In this document: positions 1-9,084 of the stretch, in pieces | Layout of the letters: every line of letters begins with the position of its first letter | Numbering within the stretch: position 1 is the first letter of the stretch | NCBI GenBank assembly: GCA_016709725.1 | Contig: JADJMG010000031.1 | Span: 1-64,000 of the forward strand | DNA: 64,000 nt | Direction: 5' to 3' | DNA from: Bacteroidota bacterium | GTDB lineage: Bacteria; Bacteroidota; Bacteroidia; AKYH767-A; OLB10 | Notes under the pieces: generated by a model | The model's input: only the letters and a program-made list of their open reading frames with translations | Told to the model about the DNA's origin: nothing | Databases searched by the model: none | Translations under genes and position numbers: made by a program

Positions 1-190
1 TCTCGACAAAGAACAATTTAACGCCCTCATCGAAACCTACATCTTCAGCGGTCAAACTCCGTTACGAGATGAAGTACTAAATTGCTTAGGCAATAGACCA
101 AGTATTTTGCAAGCAAAGGAAATAGGGGAGAGGATAATCAATAAAATGAAAGAATATGTAGAAGTGTTTGTGACGGGGATGGTGGCTTAA
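1..190 (+). CDS. C-terminal end of probable type I restriction enzyme R subunit (partial)
   Basis: Open frame from base 2 to the TAA at 188-190, cut by the left edge; 62 residues remain. The tail has the look of the C-terminal end of HsdR-type restriction subunits: an acidic helix, a short segment with P-L-R-D-E-V, then a helix ending in G-E-R-I-I-N-K and a V-E-V-F terminus. No motor or nuclease motif lies inside the window, so the assignment rests on recalled similarity of this tail only. The next gene begins about 90 bases downstream on the same strand and is unrelated. It could also be another large helicase-like protein. Confidence 0.45.
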   Translation, partial: LDKEQFNALIETYIFSGQTPLRDEVLNCLGNRPSILQAKEIGERIINKMKEYVEVFVTGMVA

Positions 191-282
191 TATTTTTTAA
201 ATTTTCTGATCTGTATACAATTGCATAAAATTATGTCGTTATAGAAAAGTAATTTGAATTAATTCCTCCAACCATCCACCCA

Positions 283-873
283 ATGCCCACTCCCCCAAAC
301 CCCACCAACAAATTCTCCCTAAAAACCCTCCTCGTTTTCTCCCCGCTAATCATTTTATACCTCCTGGTTTTATTCGGGTTTTTCATAAGGGAAAATATAC
401 CGTTTCAATACCATTATTTATTTCCTGTACTGTTCATAGTAATTTTTGTGTGGTTTCTATTTAGGGTGTCGACCATGACAGGGGTTCTCAAAATGGAAGG
501 TTTTTTCGCAGTTGGATTTTTCATTGTTAATGTGCTTCTTTTGTATTTCAATTCATCCATAAAAAGAGAGTATGAGATTAAAAGTTATGTGGAGAAAAAT
601 GAGAAAGAATTATTGGCATTGTTGGATCATTTTCAAAATAGAGGCGCGGATAGCAAATTGCTTGCGAAGACAAATGAAATGAATATTACTTTATTTGATT
701 CTAGTAACGGAAATTATGATTTCAGATTGTATAAGTTCTTAGGCTATGGATACGGTCTTACTTATTCCGATAGTGTTAATTTGGAAGCTCCCAAACTAGC
801 ACCTAATAAAAGTCCAATCATCAAATGGATCAAGGTGAAGGCCCATTGGTATTATTATTCGTACTTTGATTAG
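283..873 (+). CDS. Small multi-pass membrane protein of unknown function
   Basis: A 196-residue protein I do not recognise. It has three hydrophobic segments, at about residues 14-36, 43-62 and 71-90, followed by a soluble C-terminal half rich in Lys, Glu and Tyr and ending in an aromatic tail (H-W-Y-Y-Y-S-Y-F-D). The N-terminal Pro/Thr/Asn stretch just before the first membrane segment suggests a cytoplasmic N-terminus. It stands alone between the restriction-like tail and a convergent response regulator gene. The last 18 codons, with the stop, recur as a degraded copy at 5384-5437, so this locus has been partly duplicated. Confidence 0.5.
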   Translation: MPTPPNPTNKFSLKTLLVFSPLIILYLLVLFGFFIRENIPFQYHYLFPVLFIVIFVWFLFRVSTMTGVLKMEGFFAVGFFIVNVLLLYFNSSIKREYEIKSYVEKNEKELLALLDHFQNRGADSKLLAKTNEMNITLFDSSNGNYDFRLYKFLGYGYGLTYSDSVNLEAPKLAPNKSPIIKWIKVKAHWYYYSYFD

Positions 874-933
874 AGGTAGTGAAAAATACATTTTTAAGAT
901 GCTGGATGATTGCTGGAACTTATGCTTTGCAAA

Positions 934-1641
934 CTAACTCACGGAAAGCTTAAATCCTGTTCCATAAATATTTTGTATTTCTAGATTGGGGTCGCTCTTC
1001 AATAGTTTTCTCAAACGGGTGATGAATACATCCATGCTCTTGGCAATAAAATAATCATCGCTCCCCCAAACCTTATTCATCAAATAGTTTCGGTGAATGA
1101 GCTCATTCTCTTTTTCGCAAAATATTTTTAATAGTTCCGTCTCTTTAACGGATAACGTTTTTTCTGTTTGATCAGGAAATTTAAGCTTTCGTTCCGTATA
1201 GTAGAAAACATATTTTCCGATATGAAAAATATCTACTTTGCTTTGAGGACCCCTTGTATTTGTTCTTTTAAGTATTGCATTCATGCGGAGAATCAATTCC
1301 ATAATACTAAAGGGCTTGGTAATATAATCATCGCATCCTATTTCAAATCCTTTTATTTTATCGAGTTCCATGGAACGTGATGTGAGAAAAATAATTGGAA
1401 TATTTTCCCTGAGTACGCGCATCTCTTTTGCCAACGTAAATCCATCTTTATGTGGAAGCATTACATCTAGAATGCATAACTGGAAAAGTTCTTGATTGAA
1501 CATACGGATTCCCTTCTTTCCGTCTGTACATACGGATACCAAAAACCCTTTCGATTCAAGATTTTCTTTCAACAAGTAGCCAAGATTTTCATCATCTTCT
1601 ACAATCAAGATCTTAGGCGAGGTATGGGTTAGGTTGCTCAT
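934..1641 (-). CDS. OmpR-family response regulator (RprY-like)
   Basis: DNA-binding response regulator of 235 residues. The receiver domain covers about residues 10-125: acidic pair E15-D16-D17, phosphoacceptor D59 in L-D-V-M-L-P, conserved T87 and K109 followed by P-F. A winged-helix Trans_reg_C domain fills residues 140-233 and ends in the usual I-Y-G-T-G-F motif. It overlaps the upstream histidine kinase gene by 4 bases (ATGA), so the two are translationally coupled. The receiver resembles RprY of Bacteroides, from memory. A set of phased direct repeats at 3208-3250, beyond the kinase gene, has the geometry of OmpR/PhoB-family sites and is its most likely target. Confidence 0.92.
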   Translation of the reverse strand: MSNLTHTSPKILIVEDDENLGYLLKENLESKGFLVSVCTDGKKGIRMFNQELFQLCILDVMLPHKDGFTLAKEMRVLRENIPIIFLTSRSMELDKIKGFEIGCDDYITKPFSIMELILRMNAILKRTNTRGPQSKVDIFHIGKYVFYYTERKLKFPDQTEKTLSVKETELLKIFCEKENELIHRNYLMNKVWGSDDYFIAKSMDVFITRLRKLLKSDPNLEIQNIYGTGFKLSVS

Positions 1642-3170
1642 TGATTAAATGGAAGATAAATTTGAAATTCACTGCCCGAGTTTTCCTGGCTCTTCACCAC
1701 AATTTTTCCCTTATGTGAATCAACAATTGTTTTTACGTACACGAGTCCCAGTCCAAAACCTTTAACAGTATGGGTATCCGTGTCGTTTGCACGGTAAAAT
1801 TTTTCAAATATTCTTTTCTGTGCTTCCTTTGAAATTCCCTCGCCGTTATCAATCACACTGAAGATAATACCATGATGGGTATTTTCAGTTCTGAATTGGA
1901 GTCGCAAGCCATTCGAAGAGTACTTAATGGAATTATCTATAAGATTACAGATGATATTTATGAGATGCGTTTCATCGGCTTCAATGACAGGCTGAGCAGC
2001 GTTGAAAACAAACTCCACTGAAGCCTTCCGCGTTTCTAATACAGGCTCAAAGGGGGAGACTGCTTTTTGGATCACATTATGCACATCCAATTTCTCAAAC
2101 GACAAATGAATTTTCTCTTTTTCAAGTCGCGCTATCTGCAGAATCTTTTCAATGTTTTCTCGCAGCCGTTCTGTTTCTTGTCCAAGTATTCTATACAATT
2201 TTGCATTCGGTTCTTTTTCTCCCAAGCTTTTTTCTGCCAAGTTTTCTAATGCTATTGAAATATTGGCGAGCGGAGTTTTAAATTCATGCGTCATGTTATT
2301 AATAAAATCATTTTTTAGCTCGGATAATTTCCGTTGTCTGTAAATGATGCGTATGAAAAGATAAAAGCCAATCAGAAGAATTAAAATAACCAAGAAAGAA
2401 ATAATCAACTGGGTGCGAATGCCTGCGAAAAGCACCCCTTGATAATCGTTGAAATACATGACCAAATCGTAGGGTTGACTGAAATATTTGTCTTTGGTTA
2501 ATCGCACACGCAACGGGCTTTTCAACAGCGTTTTATCATGGGCACCTTCCGTACGGAAATGGAGTTGGTTATTGTCGCTTCGGATATACCCAAAATGAAA
2601 TTCATCGTAAATAGAAAAGCTGTGAAGTTCATCTCGAAGTATGCTATCAAACACAGGGGTCGTATATCTTACAGCGATGGGCTCATTGCTAGCAAATTTT
2701 TCGCGGAAATTTTTTATGTTCACATCATCCACTACATTACTCATGAAAGGAACACTAATCGTATCATCAAAAAAATATTCGAGTTTTGCCACCAATTCAA
2801 GATTCAACGCTGAACGGAAACTTACATCTGAAAAGCGGAAAGGCATCCGATCATTGGCGTTTGCAAAATACAATGGAATTGTATCGATGGCCATTGAATC
2901 CCGAATGAACTCTCCTTTTGCATCGAACTTTTGTCTGATAATGTAAAAGCCTTCCTTAGGGTTAATACGGACTTTTGAAAAGAGTTCCACACATCCAATA
3001 TGGTCGTTGGCTGTTTCAACCGCTTTTCTCATGGCTGCGTTTGCTTTCGAATGAAACGTTTTCTCACTCATGCGGTAAGATGAATACGCCCAGAAAAGCT
3101 GCACAGCAATTAATGAAAGTAGTGCAAAGGATACGAATGCAATAATAAGTTTTATCCTGCGAAATTCCAT
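1638..3170 (-). CDS. Membrane sensor histidine kinase partner of the response regulator
   Basis: 510 residues: transmembrane helix at about 7-29, an extracytoplasmic sensor region of about 220 residues without a recognisable ligand motif, a second helix at about 253-275, then HisKA and HATPase_c domains. The phosphoacceptor is H295 in the H-box M-T-H-E-F-K-T-P. The N-box reads N-L-I-D-N-S-I-K-Y and the G boxes D-N-G-E-G-I-S and G-F-G-L-G-L are intact, so the kinase should be active. No HAMP domain is visible. It is the first gene of a two-gene leftward operon. The 209 bases upstream, up to the next gene, carry the phased repeat array. Confidence 0.92.
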   Translation of the reverse strand: MEFRRIKLIIAFVSFALLSLIAVQLFWAYSSYRMSEKTFHSKANAAMRKAVETANDHIGCVELFSKVRINPKEGFYIIRQKFDAKGEFIRDSMAIDTIPLYFANANDRMPFRFSDVSFRSALNLELVAKLEYFFDDTISVPFMSNVVDDVNIKNFREKFASNEPIAVRYTTPVFDSILRDELHSFSIYDEFHFGYIRSDNNQLHFRTEGAHDKTLLKSPLRVRLTKDKYFSQPYDLVMYFNDYQGVLFAGIRTQLIISFLVILILLIGFYLFIRIIYRQRKLSELKNDFINNMTHEFKTPLANISIALENLAEKSLGEKEPNAKLYRILGQETERLRENIEKILQIARLEKEKIHLSFEKLDVHNVIQKAVSPFEPVLETRKASVEFVFNAAQPVIEADETHLINIICNLIDNSIKYSSNGLRLQFRTENTHHGIIFSVIDNGEGISKEAQKRIFEKFYRANDTDTHTVKGFGLGLVYVKTIVDSHKGKIVVKSQENSGSEFQIYLPFNQ

Positions 3171-3207
3171 GCTTCAAATTTCATCAATTATATCTGACTT
3201 CACAAGA

Positions 3208-3255
3208 TTTAAGAATCTTTTAAGGATTGTTAAGGATTCGCTAAGAATAGTTTTG
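3208..3255 (+). promoter_or_regulatory. Four helically phased direct repeats plus -33/-7 promoter
   Basis: Four near-identical heptamers TAAGRAT start at 3210, 3221, 3231 and 3242, that is spaced 11, 10 and 11 bases, one helical turn each. This is the layout bound by OmpR/PhoB-type dimers. The last copy runs into TAGTTTTG (3248-3255), a match to the Bacteroidota -7 consensus TAnnTTTG, with TTG at 3227-3229 at the right distance for a -33 element. The promoter points right, towards the secreted protein at 3529. The same repeats also lie just upstream of the divergent kinase gene and could mediate autoregulation. Confidence 0.65.
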
Positions 3256-3528
3256 TCCCCCTATAATTAATTTTGAGGCAGTGGAAACATCTACCCATCT
3301 TCAATACAAATAAGTAAATGGATGGGATTTATCTTGGCTAAAAAGGTGCATCATCAATTGAAAAAATAAAGACTTAACATGTATACTAAAATGAAATTGG
3401 AAACTAAAAACGTATTGATGGGTGGAATGTGGTGCATAGAAATTGGAATACGCATAGTGATGGCTATTAAAAGATTTATGTTACGTAAAAATTTATACAT
3501 AAATGAAAAAGGGTATTTCGAAAATAGC

Positions 3529-5328
3529 ATGAGCACGTCCTGCATAAAATATTCATTACTTATCTTACTGATAAGTGTAAGTCCTGTAGTATTGTCGCAA
3601 GTAAACTATTGTTTGCCTCAACACGGTAGCCAATACCTGGGATCCATCATTAACTCGGTTGTGCTTGATTCGATTTCTAACACGGGAACAACGTTTCCGC
3701 AAACTCCGGAAGGTTACTCGGATTATACAAACCTGCAAACGACATTACTAACAGGCTCCACCTATGTACTTACGGTAACGACTGGAACGGGTTTTCCGCA
3801 CAATTTTGCAGCATGGATCGACTATGATCACGATGGAGAATTCAATGTAGGGGAACGCATCGGACTAAAAATGTTGTCAGGTTTAACTGCTGCCACTTGG
3901 ACTTTCACGGTTCCATCCAACGCACTTGACGGAGCAACACGATTAAGGGTACGCGCCCTGCTTGAACCTTTTGGTCCCTGGCAGCTTTCTCATCATCCCT
4001 GTATTCCGGCGACAGAAGGTGAAGCGGAAGATTACACGGTTGTTATCACAGGTGGATCTACGGTGGATGTCGCACCAACATTACTTGTTCACCCGGTGTC
4101 AAGCGTTGGGCTAGGCGTGGAGCCAATAACTGTACGTTTAGCTAATCGCGGAAACAGCTCTGTAAACAATGCAACCGTGCAATATCATTTAAACGGTGTG
4201 CTACAAGCCACAGAGACAATAACACAGGTCATTCCTGCCAATGCCAGTATCGACCATACATTCGTGAGCACTGTTGATTTGAGCACCTTCAATTGTCATG
4301 ACTTAACATTTACAGTTTTAGCAACCGGTGATCAAAACGGAACCAACGATACACTTTCCGAGCGTTCGTGCGGATTAAAGCCGATAATAGGCTATGATGT
4401 ATATTATCTACATAGCAACCAATTCCAACCTATCGAAACCTACTCCTCAGGTACAACGAATGAAACCACTTTGAACACAGTCTTTGGGATTGGAAACTGG
4501 AACTTGCGTTATTTTGAAACATTGGATTTGGATAGTGTATTTAGCGACAGCACGTGCACCATCTTCATTGATGGAAGTTACCTGGATATTGATCCACTGG
4601 AAAGTTTTCTCGCATTACATAGGAAGCGTATCGAAGATTGGGTGGCAGCAGGCGGTCGCTTGTTCTTGAATTCATCTCCTGATTCACAAAACTTCGGTGA
4701 TCTTCTGGAAATGGAATGGGGCTTTGGAGGTGTGCAGATGGTGCAAGGTTATTCGGTGAGTTATGGAGTACCAGTAGTAGGACATCCCTTGCATAACGGA
4801 CCTAATCAGCCTAACGGCACGGAATGGTCTGGGTTCTATTATGCAAATTCGGTACTCTATGGTGATGGGTTAATACCGATAGCTGTTGACAACAATGATG
4901 AGTGGTTTAATGGCCCTGAACTAAACCTCCCTCTGTTAGCCGAAAAGACTTGGGGCAACGGGCTCGTATTGTTCGGGACTATCGGTGCCAGTGATCAGAT
5001 GAGTCCTGGTTGGGAACCGATGAATCATCGTGCAAATATTCTGGAATATATTTGGCAGTGTAATACTTCTGTAGGGCATGGTGAATTGGAAAATGCGAAT
5101 AAAAATTTTCTTTATCCAAACCCGACCAATGGTATTGTCAATATTTTGTCTCATGGTGAACCATTACTGGATGTACGTTTCTTCGATTTAGAGGGACGCT
5201 GTGTGCGCCATGAATCAAACGACCGCTCAGGTTTAGTAAATTTAAATTCGCTGCCTGACGGTTTCTTTATGGTTCATGTCCGTACAGCATCTGGTGTGCA
5301 AATACATCGTTTAATAGTACAGCATTAG
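3529..5328 (+). CDS. Secreted GEVED-domain protein with T9SS sorting domain
   Basis: The frame is open from 3379, but I choose the ATG at 3529 because a signal peptide (hydrophobic core, then V-L-S-Q) follows it directly; this gives 599 residues. Next comes a GEVED-type domain with an acidic D-Y-D-H-D-G-E-F-N loop and E-G-E-A-E-D-Y, then a CARDB-like beta-sandwich, then about 190 residues that look like a Rossmann-type domain closing on a G-G-R-L-F-L strand. The C-terminus is a type A T9SS sorting domain starting at Y-P-N-P. The product should be exported, cleaved and attached to or released from the cell surface. The promoter with phased repeats upstream suggests control by the adjacent two-component system. 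Confidence 0.8.
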   Translation: MSTSCIKYSLLILLISVSPVVLSQVNYCLPQHGSQYLGSIINSVVLDSISNTGTTFPQTPEGYSDYTNLQTTLLTGSTYVLTVTTGTGFPHNFAAWIDYDHDGEFNVGERIGLKMLSGLTAATWTFTVPSNALDGATRLRVRALLEPFGPWQLSHHPCIPATEGEAEDYTVVITGGSTVDVAPTLLVHPVSSVGLGVEPITVRLANRGNSSVNNATVQYHLNGVLQATETITQVIPANASIDHTFVSTVDLSTFNCHDLTFTVLATGDQNGTNDTLSERSCGLKPIIGYDVYYLHSNQFQPIETYSSGTTNETTLNTVFGIGNWNLRYFETLDLDSVFSDSTCTIFIDGSYLDIDPLESFLALHRKRIEDWVAAGGRLFLNSSPDSQNFGDLLEMEWGFGGVQMVQGYSVSYGVPVVGHPLHNGPNQPNGTEWSGFYYANSVLYGDGLIPIAVDNNDEWFNGPELNLPLLAEKTWGNGLVLFGTIGASDQMSPGWEPMNHRANILEYIWQCNTSVGHGELENANKNFLYPNPTNGIVNILSHGEPLLDVRFFDLEGRCVRHESNDRSGLVNLNSLPDGFFMVHVRTASGVQIHRLIVQH

Positions 5329-5383
5329 AAATAAGGAATAAATAAAAAAAACTTCTCAAGTTTCGACCCGTCGTAGTCACAAC

Positions 5384-5437
5384 ATCAAATGGATAAAAGT
5401 GAAAGAGCATTGGTATTATTATTCGTACTTTGAATAG
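5384..5437 (+). pseudogene. Duplicated C-terminal fragment of the 283-873 membrane protein gene
   Basis: These 18 codons including the stop match 820-873 at 48 of 54 positions, and the similarity continues a few bases past the stop. Most differences are third-position changes (ATC/ATA, AAG/AAA, GAT/GAA). No upstream part of the gene is present, so it is a relic and not a gene. It flanks the block holding the two-component system and the GEVED protein, on the opposite side from the intact copy. Confidence 0.7.
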
Positions 5438-5698
5438 ACAGTAGTGTAAATCTTTTTTAAAGAGTTTTAATGATCAGGAATGGTGGCAATTTGAGTGAAC
5501 GAACCCTTGTCGAATTGTCGTTGGTTAAAAATAATAGAGTGTTTTAAAACTAGGCTCAAGGCAGAAGGTATCAAATTGACTAAAAATTATAGTAACTGAA
5601 AATGCAGTCGACGGCAGCTGAATTCCAAAAACTTATAGATATCTCAAGGGCATTTTCAAAATCCCCAAGAAAATTAAAAGATATTAAAGATATTTTTC
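5438..5698. other. Gene-free stretch between duplicated fragment and repeat array
   Basis: No convincing coding frame, RNA gene or terminator. One short frame around 5495-5550 is not recognisable. The sequence is AT-rich and may be the decayed remainder of the duplicated locus. Confidence 0.4.
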
Positions 5699-6286
5699 AT
5701 CCGTGATCCGACCCTGTAAGGGTCGCATATTTATAGAAGCAAAATCCACCATTCATTAACCCGTTTGCATCGCACATCATTTCCATCATTACATTGGATA
5801 AGAGAATAATTATTTTTCATTCGTAATCCGACCCCAGAGGGGTTGCGTATTTATGGCGTCGCACATCATTTCCATCATTACATTGTATAAGAGAATAATT
5901 ATTTTTCATTCGTAATCCGACCCCAGAGGGGTTGCGTATTTATGGCGTCGCACATCATTTCCATCATTACATTGTATAAGAGAATAATTATTTTTCAATC
6001 GTAATCCGACCCCAGAGGGGTTGCGTATTTATGGCGTCGCACATCATTTCCATCATTACATTGTATAAGAGAATAATTATTTTTCTTTCGTAATCCGACC
6101 CCAGAGGGGTTGCGTATTTATGGCGTCGCACATCATTTCCATCATTACATTGTATAAGAGAATAATTATTTTTCAATCGTAATCCGACCCCAGAGGGGTC
6201 GAATCTTAATAGAAACAAAATCCACCGCCCTGGCCCGACCCCAGCGGGGTCGCACATCCTTTCCATCATTATTAATGATAATTGTA
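5699..6286. repeat. CGACCCC hairpin repeat array 1 (89-bp units)
   Basis: Each unit holds a short hairpin CGACCCC-NNN-GGGGTCG followed by a conserved spacer containing CACATCATTTCCATCATT. The phrase TAATCCGAC begins at 5824, 5913, 6002, 6091 and 6180, exactly 89 bases apart each time; diverged copies flank the set at 5705 and 6230. In the first copy the stem is CGACCCT-GTA-AGGGTCG (5709-5725), a compensatory C-G to T-A change. The tandem units are almost identical, so the spacer is conserved and this is not a CRISPR array. The array fills the intergenic space between two rightward genes. Confidence 0.9.
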
Positions 6287-6446
6287 ATCCCAAAAGATGT
6301 CAAATATCATTTCTACTATTAACTAGCTTGATTTATTTCGTTGCTTTCTAAATTGATCATGAAATTCATTTCCAAACACAATTTTCTCTTTTAAAAATCT
6401 CAATAATCACCACTTCAACACAATAGATAATTTTTATTTTTATTCC

Positions 6447-6477
6447 TTGTTTAGAATCATTCTAAATAATACTTTTG
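6447..6477 (+). promoter_or_regulatory. Fur-family operator inside a Bacteroidota promoter
   Basis: A perfect interrupted palindrome TTTAGAATCATTCTAAA lies at 6450-6466 (8-1-8), the 7-1-7 architecture of Fur/PerR operators. It sits exactly between a -33-like TTG (6447-6449) and a -7 box TACTTTTG (6470-6477, consensus TAnnTTTG), so bound repressor would occlude the promoter. The gene 45 bases downstream is a FecA-like receptor, which fits iron repression. Confidence 0.75.
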
Positions 6478-6521
6478 TCCCGTTCAATTGAACAATTGAT
6501 TATTAAACACTATAAATCAAC

Positions 6522-8720
6522 ATGTTAAGATTTATCCCCATCACTGCTATATTATTCCTTACATCATTTTCGGCCGCTTATGCTCAAAAAACGGATACCT
6601 CAAAAGTGATCAATCTCAACGAAGTAATCATTAAACAGGAGCAGGCTTTGGGTGGCGTGGAGCAGATGCCCCAGGTAAAAGACAATGTGATTTATGCGGG
6701 AAAGAAATCAACCGTGATCCACATGGATAAAATAAATGCCGACCTCAGCACAAACAATTCGCGTCAGGTGTTTGGAAAAGTTCCGGGTATGAGCATTTGG
6801 GAAAACGATGGTTCCGGTATTCAGACAAGTGTTGCCACGCGCGGATTAAGTCCTAACCGTTCTTGGGAATTTAATGTGCGTCAAAACGGCTACGATATTT
6901 GTTCGGAGGTTTTTGGTTATCCAGAATCGTACTATACGCCGCCGATGGAAGCATTAAGTAAAATTGAAGTGGTGCGCGGTGCTGCCTCTTTGCAGTATGG
7001 TTCGCAGTTTGGCGGCTTACTTAATTATCAAATTAAAAAAGGAAATCCCAACAAGCCCATCTCTTTTGAAACGCAACAAACTGTTGGCTCTTACGGATTA
7101 TTCAATACCTACAATGCATTGGGTGGAACCTATAAAAAGTTTTCTTATTATGGATTTTTGCATCATCGCACAGCAGATGGATGGCGTAACAACAGCGAGT
7201 ACAGTGTGTACACCGGATATTTTTCTGCAAACTATCAGCTTACAAAAAAAATAAATATCGGTGCCGAGTATACGCGCATGGATTATAAAAGTCAGCAGCC
7301 GGGCGGATTAACCGACGCTCAATACAAAGAGAATCATCGTCAATCGTTCCGTGAGCGAAACTGGTTCAGCACGCCTTGGAATGTGGCATCGCTCACGATA
7401 AAGTATGAAATTTCTCCGTCGGTATCGCTGCACATTAAATCATTTGCCACAGTGGCAGAACGTAACAGTGTTGGCTATACGAAAACCATCACCACACTTG
7501 ATTCCATCAACCCGAACACGCTGCAATATAATCCGCGCCAAGTAGATCGAGATAACTACAAAAACTATGGCGCTGAAGCACGCATTTCTGTTCGCTATAA
7601 ATTGGCAGGAAAAGAAAATGTTTTTGCAGGCGGTGTGAGAGTCTACAGTGGCAACACAGAAAGAAATCAACTTGGAGTAGGTAGTACAGGAAGTGATTTT
7701 GATTTAACACTCAGTGATCCAACGTACGGTCGCGCACTTGAATTTGGTACTACGAACCATGCAGTCTTCGCTGAAAATATTTTTCAAATCGGAAAGCGAT
7801 TGAAAGTAGTGCCCGGCATCCGTTTCGAATACATTGAAAATAAGATGGAGGGTTATATTAATACCAGCCAGACAGGTTCTGTTAATCCCGACAAAAGAAC
7901 GCGTGAGTTGATACTTTATGGTATCGGTAGCGAATTACTCATCACTGAGAAAACAAATCTTTATGCCAACTATTCTTTAGGATATCGTCCGGTCACTTTT
8001 TCGGAGCTTACTCCATCAGCCACTACCGACATCATCGATCCTAATTTAAAAGATGCGAGCGGATTCAATGCCGACTTCGGCTACAGAGGTAGTGTTGGAA
8101 GTTTCTTAAACTTTGATGTAGGCGTATTTTATTTGAATTACGATAATCGCATCGGAACCATCACACAAAATGGCGCAGCGTTTAGAACCAACATTGGTAC
8201 GTCGGTGAGTCAAGGAATCGAATCGTTTATTGAAATTGATGTTTTAAAAGCATTTACTGCAAATTCAAAAGTAGGTAGTCTCAGTATTTTTGCATCCAAT
8301 TCATTTATCGATGCGAAGTATACGAAGTGGAATAATCCAGCCATTGCAAACGATGTTGCAAAATCCATAGAAGATAAGAGTGTGGAAAATGCTCCTCAAT
8401 ACATTCACCGTTTTGGTTCGACGTATTACTACAAAGGATTTTCAGCAACGTTTCAGTTGAGCAGTGTAGGAGATGTATTTACAGATGCAGTAAATACCGA
8501 GTTGCCCAACGCAGCGGGTACGATTGGAAAACTTTCAGGCTACCAAGTGATGGATGCTTCTTGTACGTACAATTTTTTGGAGCAATACAATGTGAAAGTG
8601 GGTGTTAATAATATTGCCAACGAAAAGTATGCAACACGCAGAGCTGGTGGCTATCCCGGACCTGGCATTATGCCCGGCAATGGAAGAACTGCATTTGTGA
8701 GTATAGGCGCATCGTTTTAG
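6522..8720 (+). CDS. fecA: TonB-dependent outer-membrane receptor, FecA-like
   Basis: 732 residues: signal peptide ending A-Y-A-Q, a plug domain at about 45-175 and a 22-strand-type barrel ending in an aromatic residue (A-S-F). The plug has the conserved stretches S-V-A-T-R-G-L-S-P-N-R and I-E-V-V-R-G-A-A-S-L-Q-Y-G. The N-R-S-W-E-F-N-V-R-Q-N-G-Y-D motif is, from memory, typical of ferric-dicitrate receptors. There is no carboxypeptidase-like N-terminal domain and no SusD partner, so it is not a glycan (SUS) receptor. The gene stands alone behind a Fur-type operator, supporting a role in siderophore or citrate-iron uptake. The exact substrate cannot be read from sequence. Confidence 0.88.
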   Translation: MLRFIPITAILFLTSFSAAYAQKTDTSKVINLNEVIIKQEQALGGVEQMPQVKDNVIYAGKKSTVIHMDKINADLSTNNSRQVFGKVPGMSIWENDGSGIQTSVATRGLSPNRSWEFNVRQNGYDICSEVFGYPESYYTPPMEALSKIEVVRGAASLQYGSQFGGLLNYQIKKGNPNKPISFETQQTVGSYGLFNTYNALGGTYKKFSYYGFLHHRTADGWRNNSEYSVYTGYFSANYQLTKKINIGAEYTRMDYKSQQPGGLTDAQYKENHRQSFRERNWFSTPWNVASLTIKYEISPSVSLHIKSFATVAERNSVGYTKTITTLDSINPNTLQYNPRQVDRDNYKNYGAEARISVRYKLAGKENVFAGGVRVYSGNTERNQLGVGSTGSDFDLTLSDPTYGRALEFGTTNHAVFAENIFQIGKRLKVVPGIRFEYIENKMEGYINTSQTGSVNPDKRTRELILYGIGSELLITEKTNLYANYSLGYRPVTFSELTPSATTDIIDPNLKDASGFNADFGYRGSVGSFLNFDVGVFYLNYDNRIGTITQNGAAFRTNIGTSVSQGIESFIEIDVLKAFTANSKVGSLSIFASNSFIDAKYTKWNNPAIANDVAKSIEDKSVENAPQYIHRFGSTYYYKGFSATFQLSSVGDVFTDAVNTELPNAAGTIGKLSGYQVMDASCTYNFLEQYNVKVGVNNIANEKYATRRAGGYPGPGIMPGNGRTAFVSIGASF

Positions 8721-9084
8721 TGTTTTTTTGCTGCCCTAGAGAGCCTCAGGCAGCAATACAGAGGGAGAAACAGAGCGAAGAGCGGACATATCTAAATTTC
8801 ATTCAATAATTGCATTGCATCGATCCATCTTTTCTATTTTTATAATCTTATTCAACCCATCTTTTGTCGGATTCAGCATGCATTTAAATGCATTTGAATA
8901 GTTCCTTTAGAACAATTTTTAAATCTAATTTTCCACCATGATAGTCGAAAGAGGATAATTACACTCAATTTCTCTTAAATCAGAAAAGAAATTATTTTCT
9001 TCAGCAATCATCTGTCGAAATGATAATCATCAGTTAAAATAACATTCCTACTCTCGAAATTTGTACTTGAAAATTAAATATACT
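8721..9084. other. Intergenic gap with one hairpin
   Basis: Holds an 8-bp stem (TTGCTGCC at 8728-8735 with GGCAGCAA at 8749-8756) just after the receptor stop codon. The hairpin lacks a downstream T-run on the + strand, so it is at best a weak terminator. The remainder is AT-rich with no gene; a clear -7 box was not found. Confidence 0.4.

Noticed and set aside
3379..3528. N-terminal extension of the GEVED protein from the ATG at 3379
   Set aside because: A clean signal peptide starts at 3529; 50 residues in front of it would block export.
5699..6286. Regular repeats with about 89-base period as a CRISPR array
   Set aside because: The spacers are identical between units and each unit holds a hairpin repeat; no cas genes are near.
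5988..6293. Minus-strand frame of 101 codons
   Set aside because: It lies wholly in the tandem repeat array and its protein is itself a repeat translation.
8728..8756. Hairpin after the TonB receptor as a Rho-independent terminator
   Set aside because: There is no T-run on the downstream side; kept only as part of the gap description.
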